Below are positions 8,502 to 17,187 of a stretch of 64,000 nucleotides of DNA, piece by piece. This stretch comes from Paenibacillus sp. FSL A5-0031. Lineage in GTDB: Bacteria > Bacillota > Bacilli > Paenibacillales > Paenibacillaceae. Each line of letters opens with the position of its first letter. Positions within the stretch are counted from its first letter, which is position 1. Both the position numbers and the translations under genes were made by a program. The notes beneath the pieces were generated by a model. The model was not told the DNA's origin, did no database searches, and worked only from the letters and a program-made list of their open reading frames with translations. The DNA is taken from positions 93,719-157,718 of the forward strand of contig NZ_MRTD01000017.1 of NCBI RefSeq assembly GCF_001956295.1, read 5' to 3'.

Positions 8502-10049
8502 GTGAACGATTATGTTTTGATTGTGGACGACGAGCCGATTATTCGAAACGGGCTTAAAAACTTCATAAATTGGGATGAGCAAGGGCTGACCTTAGTGGGA
8601 GATTGTGCAAATGGCCTTGAAGCATTTGAACGGCTTCGATCTCAGCCTATTGATATTTTGATAACGGATATTAAGATGCCAGTTATGGATGGCCTGGAGC
8701 TAACGCGAAAGGCGCTGGAGGTTAATCCGCTAACCAAGGTTATCCTAATTAGCAGCTACAATGAATTCGAATATGTCCGTGAGGGGATGAAGCAGGGTGC
8801 TGTCGATTACTTGCTTAAGCCGTCACTGGAAGCGGGGGAACTCATTGCTGTACTCGTGCGATGTAAAGAAATGCTGCAGCAAAACCGCAGACAAGTCGTG
8901 CAAAATCAACAGTTCGATGAGCAATTGGTTTTCCTTGCGAGAAGACGTTCTGAGCAGGAAATCATACGCTTGCTCGCAACCAGCGAGTCTGAATCTAAAT
9001 TAGTTGATCTTTTTGATCAGCCAAATGACCGCTACGTTTGTGCTTTTGTTATATCGGATGGTCTAAACGAGTGGCGGGAACGATACGGGGATTTGCATAT
9101 TAGCATCATGTATGAGGATATGCAGGCTTTATTTTATGAGCAATTCCAGTATGGCAGTGCGCCGATTTTGATAGGAGAAGGTCTCTTTATGATCTTACCT
9201 CTTGTGGGGAATGCAGAAGGTGAGCTTGAGCGCTTCAAGAACCGGGTTGCTGCTGAACTATCGACCTCAACTTCTATTGGTTACTGTGTGGAGCAGGAAA
9301 CAGAGCGGGTGGAAACAGGACTCAGAAAAAGCCGAGCTGCAGGGGAACGAAGATTTTTTGAAGGTACGGGCAAACTCTTTGCCTATGAACAAATACCGGA
9401 TGAGAGCGAAGCGGGGTCTAATTATGAGAGAATGAACATGCAGGTTATGGTTGAGCAATTTCGCACCGAGGACCATACAAAAACAGTCATCGATCGCTTC
9501 GTTTCAAGCTGGACGAAGGGTGCTCAAACACCGGAGCACGTAAGAAAAGAAGCATATGAGCTGCTCTCCGCCTATGCTTTTGTGAACGGAGGCCCAAAAA
9601 CGCTATCAGATTTCCGAGAACACATTTGGCGCTGTGAGACGGTTGTTCAGCTCGAATCGACTATCCGTCAATTGTTTGAGGAAATGGAGCATCCCAATCA
9701 GCTAAGGTTGGCTGATAAAGGCCATAGCGGACAGTTAATCACTAAAGCCATCGCCTACATTAAGCTCCATTACAGAGAAGATTTAACACTGCAACAAGTA
9801 GCGGATAACATACATGTAAGCAAAAGCTATTTTTCGAATTTGTTCAAAAAACAGGCAGGTCAAAATTTCATCGATTATTTAATCGATTTGAGGCTGCATG
9901 AAGCAAAACGGATGCTGGTTAAAAACGAGTACAAGATTTATGAGGTAGCTGAAAAATCCGGTTTTAACGATGTGAAATATTTTAGCAAGCTGTTTAAAAA
10001 GATGACTCAGATGACACCTGTAGAGTATCGAGATAAGCATCAACAATAG
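8502..10049 (+). CDS. AraC-type response regulator (REC + HTH)
   Basis: This 515-residue regulator uses GTG 8502, because GAGGAGGAAA (8488-8497) is correctly spaced before it and the protein then begins MNDYVLIVDDEPIIR like a receiver domain. An ATG five bases upstream is out of frame and stops at once. The receiver has acidic residues Asp9/Asp10, phospho-acceptor Asp56 (DILITDIKMPVMDG) and Lys106. A long middle region of unclear fold follows. The last roughly 100 residues are an AraC/XylS double helix-turn-helix (LTLQQVADNIHVSKSYFSNLFK, here shortened in meaning, and VAEKSGFNDVKYFSKLFKK). It probably activates the transport/GH66 operon when the upstream kinase senses sugar. Confidence 0.93.
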   Translation: MNDYVLIVDDEPIIRNGLKNFINWDEQGLTLVGDCANGLEAFERLRSQPIDILITDIKMPVMDGLELTRKALEVNPLTKVILISSYNEFEYVREGMKQGAVDYLLKPSLEAGELIAVLVRCKEMLQQNRRQVVQNQQFDEQLVFLARRRSEQEIIRLLATSESESKLVDLFDQPNDRYVCAFVISDGLNEWRERYGDLHISIMYEDMQALFYEQFQYGSAPILIGEGLFMILPLVGNAEGELERFKNRVAAELSTSTSIGYCVEQETERVETGLRKSRAAGERRFFEGTGKLFAYEQIPDESEAGSNYERMNMQVMVEQFRTEDHTKTVIDRFVSSWTKGAQTPEHVRKEAYELLSAYAFVNGGPKTLSDFREHIWRCETVVQLESTIRQLFEEMEHPNQLRLADKGHSGQLITKAIAYIKLHYREDLTLQQVADNIHVSKSYFSNLFKKQAGQNFIDYLIDLRLHEAKRMLVKNEYKIYEVAEKSGFNDVKYFSKLFKKMTQMTPVEYRDKHQQ

Positions 10050-10067
10050 TTGATGGAGGAGATTGCC

Positions 10068-11327
10068 ATGCTTATAAATAGGCTGATAATAATAGTGTGT
10101 TTACTTGCAATCAGCTCAGGCTGCAGCCAGCAGTCTATTCTTACAAATGACAGCAAGGTCGAGAAGTTAACAAATACCGAGAATACGGAGCTCGAGTTCT
10201 GGCATACGTACAGTGATCAAGAGACTCGAATTTTGGAGGATATACTTATTCCTGCGTTTGAGGAGGCGTACCCCGCTATTCACGTCGTTCCTGTTCGGCA
10301 AAGCAACAATATGGAAATGAAATACACGCTCATCTCCAAGGCATCTTCCAATAGAGCGCCTGATGTAGTGCGTATGGATATTGTATGGGTGCCTGAGTTT
10401 TCCCAAAGCGGATTGCTGCTACCCCTGAGCGAATACGATGATTTTGGCAAAATAACGCAATCGCTGCAGAGCAATACAGGCTCAGCAGGTTATTATAAGG
10501 GTGCCCAATATTCTCTTCCCGTTAATATGAACACGAAAATTGCTATATTTAATCGTACATTGTTGGAACAGGCGGGCTTGTCAAAGCCGCCTGCAACTTT
10601 CCAGGAAGTGATTGATCTTGCTAAAAAACATCGATTCATGATTGGTATAGGGGGGCTTGAGTCGTGGAAGAGCTTGCCTTATATTTATGCGCTGGGCGGA
10701 CGTATGACAGATGATTCATATTCGAAGGCATCCGGCTATTTGAATGGAGAAGCGACAATCAAGGCGGTTGAGCAGCTTTTATTGCTATATAAAGAGCAGT
10801 TGATTGATCGTACGGTTATTAACGGCGGCGGAGATAATTGGGAGGGGGTAAAGTCAGGAAAAATATTGGTCACAGATGATGGACCTTGGTTTTACAGCGT
10901 TTTTCAAGGCGAAGAGCTGGAGAGGGCGATTAACACAACAATAGCAGTTCCGTTTCCGCCGGTTTTTGGTCCTGCCTCCATATTGGGAGGAGAAGATTTA
11001 GTCATTATGAAGGGCTCGAAAAACCCATTGCAGGCCTGGACATTTATGAAATGGATGGTCAATACGCAATCACAAATTGCAATGTCGCAAACAGGCATAA
11101 TTCCGACTAACTTGAAGGCCAAAGAGATAAAGGCGCAGGGTGAATCCTTTATTCATCCATACACGGAGGCGCTTGATCATACATTTCTTCGTCCGCCAGT
11201 GAAAAGGTATAGTCGAATTGACGCTACTTATATAAAATATATGACCAAAATTTTTCAAGAGGAACTTTCGGTTAAACAGGGATTAACGGAAGCAGCCGCT
11301 GAGATTGATCGTTTGTTAAAGCAGTAA
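10068..11327 (+). CDS. Second solute-binding lipoprotein, possible sugar co-sensor
   Basis: This 419-residue lipoprotein has lipobox ISSGC (Cys19). ATG 10068 is chosen over the upstream TTG 10050, because GGAGGAG (10055-10061) precedes it. It is plainly paralogous to the binding protein at 1442-2764: ELEFWHTYSDQE, VRMDIVWVPEF and YSLPVNMNTKIAIFN align with that protein's equivalents, and both contain DDGPWFYS. No permease gene accompanies it; it is instead the last gene of the kinase/regulator operon, 18 bp after the regulator. By analogy with AraPST-type three-component systems it may present ligand to the kinase. Alternatively it may serve the same permeases with another ligand. Confidence 0.88.
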   Translation: MLINRLIIIVCLLAISSGCSQQSILTNDSKVEKLTNTENTELEFWHTYSDQETRILEDILIPAFEEAYPAIHVVPVRQSNNMEMKYTLISKASSNRAPDVVRMDIVWVPEFSQSGLLLPLSEYDDFGKITQSLQSNTGSAGYYKGAQYSLPVNMNTKIAIFNRTLLEQAGLSKPPATFQEVIDLAKKHRFMIGIGGLESWKSLPYIYALGGRMTDDSYSKASGYLNGEATIKAVEQLLLLYKEQLIDRTVINGGGDNWEGVKSGKILVTDDGPWFYSVFQGEELERAINTTIAVPFPPVFGPASILGGEDLVIMKGSKNPLQAWTFMKWMVNTQSQIAMSQTGIIPTNLKAKEIKAQGESFIHPYTEALDHTFLRPPVKRYSRIDATYIKYMTKIFQEELSVKQGLTEAAAEIDRLLKQ

Positions 11328-11363
11328 AATAGATTGATCCTCTAGACGAGACATGTTGTATGC

Positions 11364-11403
11364 AAAAAAAAGTAGGAATCTATTTGTGATTCCTACTTTT
11401 TTT
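11364..11403. terminator. Bidirectional terminator between convergent genes
   Basis: The stem GTAGGAATC / GATTCCTAC is flanked by eight A on the left and eight T on the right, around a 7-nt loop. It ends the sensor operon and, on the other strand, the SNF2 gene. Confidence 0.9.
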
Positions 11404-11471
11404 ATTTCGAAGCGGCAGTCTGCTCCTTAACGGAGCTGAGCCATGCACCTTTAATATGAATTGAATTCACA

Positions 11472-14400
11472 TCACTCAATCATCAGAATTTCACGAATAT
11501 CCTTTTCCGATAGAGAGGATAGAGCCTCCTGACCAGGCTGGATAACCTCGTCAATCAGGTTCATTTTCTTTTGCTGAAGCTCATACATTTTGTCCTCGAC
11601 CGTGCCTTGCGTTACGAGCCGGATGACCTGTACGACGTTTTTCTGTCCAATGCGATGTGCACGATCCGCTGCTTGCTGCTCGACGGCGGGGTTCCACCAA
11701 AGGTCGTAGAGAATAACAGTGTCGGCACCCGTTAGGTTTAGTCCAGTGCCCCCGGCTTTTAACGAGAGCAGGAAGAGGTCACGCTCACCGTCGTTGAATC
11801 GATTACAAAGCTCGACGCGCTCGGAGGCTTTTGTTTGCCCGTCCAAATAAAAATGAGTAATGCCTCGGTAACCCAGCTCCCGTGCGATTAGGCCGAGCAT
11901 CTCTGTAAATTGTGAGAAGATGAGCAGCCGCTTGCCAGCACTCTGGCATTCCTCGATAATTTCGAGGAGCTGCTCAAATTTGGCGGAGCTTCCTCGGTAA
12001 TCTTCTACGAATAAGGCAGGATGGCAGCAGAGCTGGCGAAGCCTTGTTATTCCAGCCAAAATTCGAATTCGATTTTGCTGGAAACTTTCATCGTTCAAAT
12101 GCTTCACTGTCTCCTGCTGCAGCTTGGCTAGGAAGCCAACATACAGCTGTTTCTGTTCAGGCAGCAGCTCCGATGCTTGAATCGACTCGATTTTGTCAGG
12201 CAGCTCCTTTAATACATCACTTTTCAGCCTGCGCAGCAAGAACGGACGAACCCGCTTGGCGACAGCTTCTCGCGATAGCTCATTGAAAGCTTGCTTGCTG
12301 GGAAATAACGCAGGGAAAACGGCTCCGAAAATAGACCAAAGCTCCTCCAGCGTATTTTCCACGGGCGTGCCGGTCAATGCGAAGCGATACCCGGCATCAA
12401 TTGCCTTAACGGCTTGCGCGGTTTGAGTCGTATGGTTTTTGAAATATTGCGCCTCATCCAAAATCAGCGTGTGGAAGCTTTGCTTCATATAATCTTTAAT
12501 ATCTTTGCGCAGCAAGGGATATGAAGTTATGATCACATCCGCCGAAGAATCGCCTGTCAGCAGGCCGCTGCGCTCTGACTTGGTGCCATCGGCAATAACG
12601 GCGCGAACCTCTGGTGCGAATTTTTTCAGCTCATTCAGCCAGTTGTAGGCGAGTGAAGCAGGAGCAACAATTAATGCAGGCTGCTCTCGCTTCCGAATCT
12701 CCGGCAGTACGGAGACGACAAATGTGATCGCCTGCACTGTTTTCCCGAGCCCCATATCATCGGCAAGAATGCCGCCGAAATGGTAATGGGCAAGCGTCTT
12801 CATCCATTGATAGCCATACTGTTGATAATCCCGCAGCACGTTCGCGAGATTGTCCGGCACTGGGAAATCCAAATTGTCGGGGTTACGCATGTTTTCCAGC
12901 AGCCGGCGGAACGATTTGCCAAGTCTTACCGCATTTCCGTTCTCATGTGAACCAATGAGATGCAGGCCGCGTGCTGTAGGTATCCGAAATTCAGATCCTT
13001 GAATATCGCTCTGGCGCAAGCCGACTTCATTTAAGAAATGGATAATTTCTTGAAACTCGGCGCCATCAAGCGGCAATAACGAGCCGTTTGGCAAGCGGTG
13101 GTATTTGCGCTGCACTTCAAGCGACTTCAGCAGGTTCCGAATTTCCGATTCAGGAATGCCGTCCATATCGAACTTGAATTCCAGCCAGTCTGTACGCTCA
13201 TCTACATTAATCGTTACTTTTGGCGCTGCATGCTTAGTCACAATTCGCACTTTAACAGCAGAGGTAGCGTACACGGTCAGCAGCTTCTCAAGCCGCGGGA
13301 TGATATGGTGCAGAAATTCGAATTCCGAATCCTCGTCCTCCATGAAATAGCCGCCCTCTGTTTTGGCAAAGGGAACCAGCTCCATCAGTTCGAGAATGAG
13401 CCGCTCTTGTTCTCCGTCCCGCATGAGAATGCGATCAGTACCGCGTGATTTCTCGCTTCCTTCTAAAGGATTAATAATAATGTCGCCATATTGGAACTCA
13501 AGCCCTGCGACCAGCCGATCCCTTACTCGGTCCAAGTAAAGCTTCGCTTTAAGCTGCGTTTGCAGCACGCGGTCAGATATTGATTCCGCAATTCCGACAC
13601 TGCCCAGCTTCATTAGTCCCGGGATGACCCTTTCCATAAACGGCTCCATTTGCGCAGGGGCAATATGAATCTTTGGCTTGCGGGAAGTGTCGAGCAGCTG
13701 CTTCATCTCCATAAGCCGTGTGCAAGATTCCGGTTTCAGCTCGATCAGCTTGCCGTTTGTGATAACCAGCTCATAATCTTCCATGATGATGATCTGATCA
13801 AGTCCCTGAATATCCAATTGATAGCCGTCGCTCGTCGCTTGATCAAACGCAAAATGGAGCGGGAGCGCTTCGTCACTCCGTTCAATGCCATGAAACGTTT
13901 GATTGTTATAGAGCAGCTGTACGGTCGGTGCAGCAGTTAGCAGAGGAAGCGTCTTCTCCCATGAGGAGGGAGGTACAAGCAGCATACGGTCTCCGCCGGC
14001 CGGAGCCTCTCTTAGAAATGAGCGGGACAGCGATTCCCTGAATATCTTTTCATTTCGGTAGATTTGAATAAGCCTCGCAAGCACCGCATCATTCTCCTGC
14101 TGAAAGCTGTGAACGGCTGGATCATAGGTGAAATGTTTCGAGAAGACGTAAGGCTCCCGCCGATCGACCTTTTCCAGAAATTCTCGTATTTGTTGTACGA
14201 TATATAACCGTTTTGGGCCAACCTTAAGCTCAATGCCGAACATATGCTTTCGGAAGCCGTAGGGGAAAAGCTTAACAGAAATCTCTACTTCCAGAGTGGT
14301 GCGCATGTCCAAAAGCGACCGGCTTCCGCTTGTGCGAATCGGACGGTGGCTGAACAAGCCTAACATGCCGTTAGCCAGCCGAGTATCGGCTGCTTCTAAC

Positions 14401-14807
14401 CCCGCATGCGCCGCATATCGATTACGGAGATGGGTTGTATCTGCTTCGTCATCATCATAGTAAGGCCTATCCTCTGGATGAAGGAGTGAGGGATAGATAC
14501 GGGCAGGAGTATCATACTCATTTTGAAAATGATGAATTTGCAGCAGCGCCGCAGCAACATGCTGGCAATACTTATCGTAGGTGCTGAAAGCGAGACAGGA
14601 GCACTCCGCTTCGACGTCTCCATCCAGGTCAATATCAATCGTAACCTCATAGCGATGGTTGCCGATTACGATAGCTTTAAAGCTGCTTGCCTCAGGACCT
14701 CGGTCCGCAAGCGTAACTTTTCCATCTTTATAGTAGGCTTCGCCGCGTTCGTAGAAGGTATCGCCGCATAGCAGCTTAATGACTCGCTCGGACAACTGTA
14801 CGCTCAT
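11472..14807 (-). CDS. SNF2-family helicase-like ATPase with N-terminal SWIM zinc finger
   Basis: This 1111-residue protein has a SWIM zinc finger near residues 66-85 (CSCLAFSTYDKYCQHVAAAL, a CxC..CxH pattern) and a long middle region of SNF2-associated bacterial type. The SNF2 motor has Walker A ADDMGLGKTVQ near residue 685, DEAQ (motif II) near 784, and motifs TGTPVENTLEELWSIF, SLKAGGTGLNLTGAD and DRAHRIGQ. ATG 14807 is preferred because AAAGGAA precedes it; upstream in-frame codons add 28 residues without family character. Such proteins are DNA translocases thought to remodel protein-DNA or transcription complexes. The gene stands alone, with no restriction or defence gene beside it. Its cellular role is unknown. 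Confidence 0.93.
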   Translation of the reverse strand: MSVQLSERVIKLLCGDTFYERGEAYYKDGKVTLADRGPEASSFKAIVIGNHRYEVTIDIDLDGDVEAECSCLAFSTYDKYCQHVAAALLQIHHFQNEYDTPARIYPSLLHPEDRPYYDDDEADTTHLRNRYAAHAGLEAADTRLANGMLGLFSHRPIRTSGSRSLLDMRTTLEVEISVKLFPYGFRKHMFGIELKVGPKRLYIVQQIREFLEKVDRREPYVFSKHFTYDPAVHSFQQENDAVLARLIQIYRNEKIFRESLSRSFLREAPAGGDRMLLVPPSSWEKTLPLLTAAPTVQLLYNNQTFHGIERSDEALPLHFAFDQATSDGYQLDIQGLDQIIIMEDYELVITNGKLIELKPESCTRLMEMKQLLDTSRKPKIHIAPAQMEPFMERVIPGLMKLGSVGIAESISDRVLQTQLKAKLYLDRVRDRLVAGLEFQYGDIIINPLEGSEKSRGTDRILMRDGEQERLILELMELVPFAKTEGGYFMEDEDSEFEFLHHIIPRLEKLLTVYATSAVKVRIVTKHAAPKVTINVDERTDWLEFKFDMDGIPESEIRNLLKSLEVQRKYHRLPNGSLLPLDGAEFQEIIHFLNEVGLRQSDIQGSEFRIPTARGLHLIGSHENGNAVRLGKSFRRLLENMRNPDNLDFPVPDNLANVLRDYQQYGYQWMKTLAHYHFGGILADDMGLGKTVQAITFVVSVLPEIRKREQPALIVAPASLAYNWLNELKKFAPEVRAVIADGTKSERSGLLTGDSSADVIITSYPLLRKDIKDYMKQSFHTLILDEAQYFKNHTTQTAQAVKAIDAGYRFALTGTPVENTLEELWSIFGAVFPALFPSKQAFNELSREAVAKRVRPFLLRRLKSDVLKELPDKIESIQASELLPEQKQLYVGFLAKLQQETVKHLNDESFQQNRIRILAGITRLRQLCCHPALFVEDYRGSSAKFEQLLEIIEECQSAGKRLLIFSQFTEMLGLIARELGYRGITHFYLDGQTKASERVELCNRFNDGERDLFLLSLKAGGTGLNLTGADTVILYDLWWNPAVEQQAADRAHRIGQKNVVQVIRLVTQGTVEDKMYELQQKKMNLIDEVIQPGQEALSSLSEKDIREILMIE

Positions 14808-15010
14808 GGTATGGTTCCTTTCCGCTAGCGGAACGCTTGTTCCGATGTGTAAGTTAATTCTTATCATATCAGAATATGTACAGCAGGTCACAATTCAAAA
14901 TGTGGGCATTGTGCTTTTGAAATAAAAGCCTAACATGAAACAAGGTTATTGCTAGCTCTATTTTTGATGTGGTCTAGGCAGCTCTTACTGAAATCGAATG
15001 CAATCAACGG

Positions 15011-15016
15011 TATAAT
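15011..15016 (+). promoter_or_regulatory. Possible -10 element of the aldo/keto reductase gene
   Basis: A TATAAT lies about 50 bp before the start codon. No good -35 is seen at normal spacing, so the call is weak. Confidence 0.35.
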
Positions 15017-15064
15017 GTAGGAAAAGAAGCTAAGCTTGATTATGGGAAAAGGAGCTGGACAACC

Positions 15065-16039
15065 ATGCATTACCGACGACTTGGAAATAGCGGCCTCAAA
15101 GTATCCGCGCTCGGTTTAGGTACCAACGCTTTTGGCAAACGCGCAGATTATGAGGCTTCAAAACAAATCATTCATAGCGCGATAGACAATGGAATCAACT
15201 TTATCGATACAGCCAACATCTATGCAGCCACCGAATCCGAAAAAATTATTGGGCAGGTGCTTGAGGGACAGCGTCAACATGTTGTTTTAGCTACAAAAGC
15301 AGGGCTAGTTCGGGGAGCAGGCGTAAATGAGCGCGGCTCATCCAGATTTCATTTGCAGACGGAATTGGAACAGAGCTTAAAACGTCTAAAAACCGACTAT
15401 ATCGATCTATATCAAATTCATACGTTTGATCCTGAAACACCGCTTGAGGAAACACTTCGAGCGCTAGAGGATATGGTACGCTCTGGCAAGGTGCGCTACA
15501 TCGGAGCTTCCAATTACTTTGCGTGGGAGCTGATGAAGGCGCTCGGAATCAGTGATCGGCTTGGGATAAACCGCTTCGTATCGACACAAGTAAGCTACTC
15601 CTTAGCGGATCGAACGCCGGAAAACGAGCTGGTTCCGATGTGTCTAGACCAAGGCGTAGGCATCATTCCGTATTTTCCGCTGGCAGGCGGCATTTTGTCA
15701 GGGAAATACAGCGCAGCCGAGCAAGCGCCAGAGGGCTCTCGCGCTCAGACCGACCCGAGTTTCCAGCGATTTATCGATACTAAAACCATTGCGCTAGGTG
15801 AAAATGTAGCGAAGCTTGCGGGACAATTGGACTGTACGCCAAGCGTATTATCACTCGCGTGGCTCATGCATCAGCCTATCGTATCTACAGTCATTGTGGG
15901 AGCGACAAAGGTGGAGCAGCTCAAAGAAAACTTGAAGAGTGTATCCTTGCAGCTGACCGCAGATACAGAAGAGGAATTGCAGAAGATTAGCCGCCCATTC
16001 CGTACGGGTGAACCTTTTGCATGGTATCGCTTGCCGTAG
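15065..16039 (+). CDS. Aldo/keto reductase
   Basis: This 324-residue NADPH-dependent reductase has the full catalytic tetrad of the family: Asp48 (NFIDTANIY), Tyr53, Lys78 (VVLATKAG) and His119 (DYIDLYQIH). ATG 15065 follows AAAAGGAGCTGG. The opening RRLGNSGLKVSALGLGT and the late IVSTVIVGATKVEQL are typical of the voltage-channel-beta/YghZ-like branch that reduces aldehydes and ketones in the cytoplasm. It has its own upstream region and a downstream terminator, so it is probably monocistronic. Substrate is not predictable. Confidence 0.92.
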   Translation: MHYRRLGNSGLKVSALGLGTNAFGKRADYEASKQIIHSAIDNGINFIDTANIYAATESEKIIGQVLEGQRQHVVLATKAGLVRGAGVNERGSSRFHLQTELEQSLKRLKTDYIDLYQIHTFDPETPLEETLRALEDMVRSGKVRYIGASNYFAWELMKALGISDRLGINRFVSTQVSYSLADRTPENELVPMCLDQGVGIIPYFPLAGGILSGKYSAAEQAPEGSRAQTDPSFQRFIDTKTIALGENVAKLAGQLDCTPSVLSLAWLMHQPIVSTVIVGATKVEQLKENLKSVSLQLTADTEEELQKISRPFRTGEPFAWYRLP

Positions 16040-16054
16040 AGATTGACACAACAG

Positions 16055-16108
16055 GTACCCACATGCAAAACACTTTGAAAAAGGTGCATAGCTTGTGGGT
16101 GCTTTTTT
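16055..16108 (+). terminator. Terminator after the aldo/keto reductase gene
   Basis: ACCCACA (16057-16063) pairs with TGTGGGT (16094-16100), with further inner pairing, and is followed by GCTTTTTTG. Confidence 0.65.
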
Positions 16109-16221
16109 GTATCGAAGTCTTGTTATTGTTGCATTCGTGGGAAAATTGTAGATGCGGCCTTGTTTCATCTCTATCCGATTTGTTTTATAAGTTATTATCG
16201 AATAGGAGGAGAGTGAGAGGC

Positions 16222-16572
16222 ATGACGGAGAAGCAAACCTATTATGTATCGATTTCTGGAAAGCGGGTCGAGCCTGAACCTTCCATCAATGATCAGTTAA
16301 CGGTAACAGCAACGCAGGCGGAGATCAGCGAGCTTCAGCAGCTGCTCGACCAAATTCAGCGGGATGATGAAAAAACACAATTTCGCGCACCAATCCCTTA
16401 TAAATCAGCTGATAATGACAAAGCAACCGACAAGTTTAATGAGGATATCATCAAGGTGTACGAAGCTGTGTACGCGTTAGGCACGGCAGAAACGAGAGAT
16501 CATATTCGCCAAATGAATATTTTAAACAAGCTGCACGACTCTGATTACGACTATCCCGGATATGAGCGTTAA
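16222..16572 (+). CDS. Small conserved-looking hypothetical protein, 116 aa
   Basis: ATG 16222 has a strong TAGGAGGAGAG upstream, while the open frame further upstream crosses the preceding terminator and is not coding. The protein is soluble, acidic and Gln/Glu-rich. It has a helical middle (QAEISELQQLLDQIQRDDE) and a second helical part ending in DSDYDYPGYER. No signal peptide, membrane segment or catalytic motif is visible, and I cannot name a family with confidence. A terminator follows, so it is probably transcribed alone. Confidence 0.75.
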   Translation: MTEKQTYYVSISGKRVEPEPSINDQLTVTATQAEISELQQLLDQIQRDDEKTQFRAPIPYKSADNDKATDKFNEDIIKVYEAVYALGTAETRDHIRQMNILNKLHDSDYDYPGYER

Positions 16573-16592
16573 AACGGTAAGCCGGTAAACAG

Positions 16593-16647
16593 ATAAGAGG
16601 CTGTCACTATAGGCAAATTGCCTTAATGAGACAGCCTCTTTGCTTTT
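16593..16647 (+). terminator. Terminator after the 116-aa hypothetical gene
   Basis: An 11-bp perfect stem AAGAGGCTGTC / GACAGCCTCTT (16595-16605 with 16630-16640) has an inner small hairpin and a T-rich tail. Confidence 0.75.
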
Positions 16648-16685
16648 GAATTGGATAAATGATGAAGAACAATGGTTTATTCAGA

Positions 16686-17030
16686 TTAATATTGATGCCG
16701 CTCTAAGTCGTCTACGTAGTCCTTGGCCTCTTTGAGGCTGACGCCACTTTTTTTTCTAAATTCTTTGATTGCTTGAACTCTCTTTCCCGAAGCAACCAGC
16801 ATGCGTAATCTATCATCGATATTTATAGGAATATTTTGGCGGGGCAGTCCGGGTGAGGAAGGAGGGGAATTCAGGTTTGGCTTGGGTGATCCCGAAAAAT
16901 CCGAGTGATTGTTAGCCCGTTGAAGCTCCAATTTTATTTCGTCAACCTGTCTCTGCAGGCTGAACACTTTCAGCCCAAGCAGGACGGATAGAACTAATGC
17001 ACTCACAGCAACAATTTCGATCGTTTCCAT
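16686..17030 (-). CDS. Membrane-anchored protein with ribosomal L7/L12 C-terminal-like domain
   Basis: This 114-residue protein has an N-terminal membrane helix (about residues 4-23) and a short coiled segment (LQRQVDEIKLELQRA). A Ser/Pro/Asn-rich linker is followed by a C-terminal motif, KRVQAIKEFRKKSGVSLKEA, that matches the C-terminal domain of ribosomal protein L7/L12 (PF00542). ATG 17030 follows GGAGGGGGAG on the minus strand. True L7/L12 has no membrane anchor, so this is a domain-sharing protein, not the ribosomal stalk. Its function is unknown; interaction with a membrane or translation partner is speculation. Confidence 0.8.
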   Translation of the reverse strand: METIEIVAVSALVLSVLLGLKVFSLQRQVDEIKLELQRANNHSDFSGSPKPNLNSPPSSPGLPRQNIPINIDDRLRMLVASGKRVQAIKEFRKKSGVSLKEAKDYVDDLERHQY

Positions 17031-17119
17031 TACGAATCTCCCCCTCCTATTTTGAAAACCTATTATAACATAATTACAATTATTGCAAGGGTGATTTCGA
17101 GATGCGGAGCAAGAATGTT

Positions 17120-17148
17120 TTGATAATGAGAATGATTATTAATATAAT
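17120..17148 (+). promoter_or_regulatory. Fur-controlled promoter of the AraC/siderophore locus
   Basis: TTGATA (17120-17125) and TATAAT (17143-17148) are separated by exactly 17 bp. The spacer holds two overlapping 7-1-7 Fur motifs (17121-17141); the better one, TGAGAATGATTATTA, differs from TGATAATNATTATCA at only two of its fixed positions. Fur with iron would cover the promoter, so expression should rise in iron starvation. Confidence 0.8.
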
Positions 17149-17187
17149 AAGAGAGGTGGAAATTGTATATAGACATGGAAGGTGAAC

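Noticed and set aside
13098..13448. Plus-strand frames inside the SNF2 gene
   Set aside because: They are shadows of the minus-strand helicase reading frame.
16021..16221. N-terminal extension of the 116-aa hypothetical gene
   Set aside because: It runs through the preceding terminator hairpin; a strong ribosome binding site supports ATG 16222.
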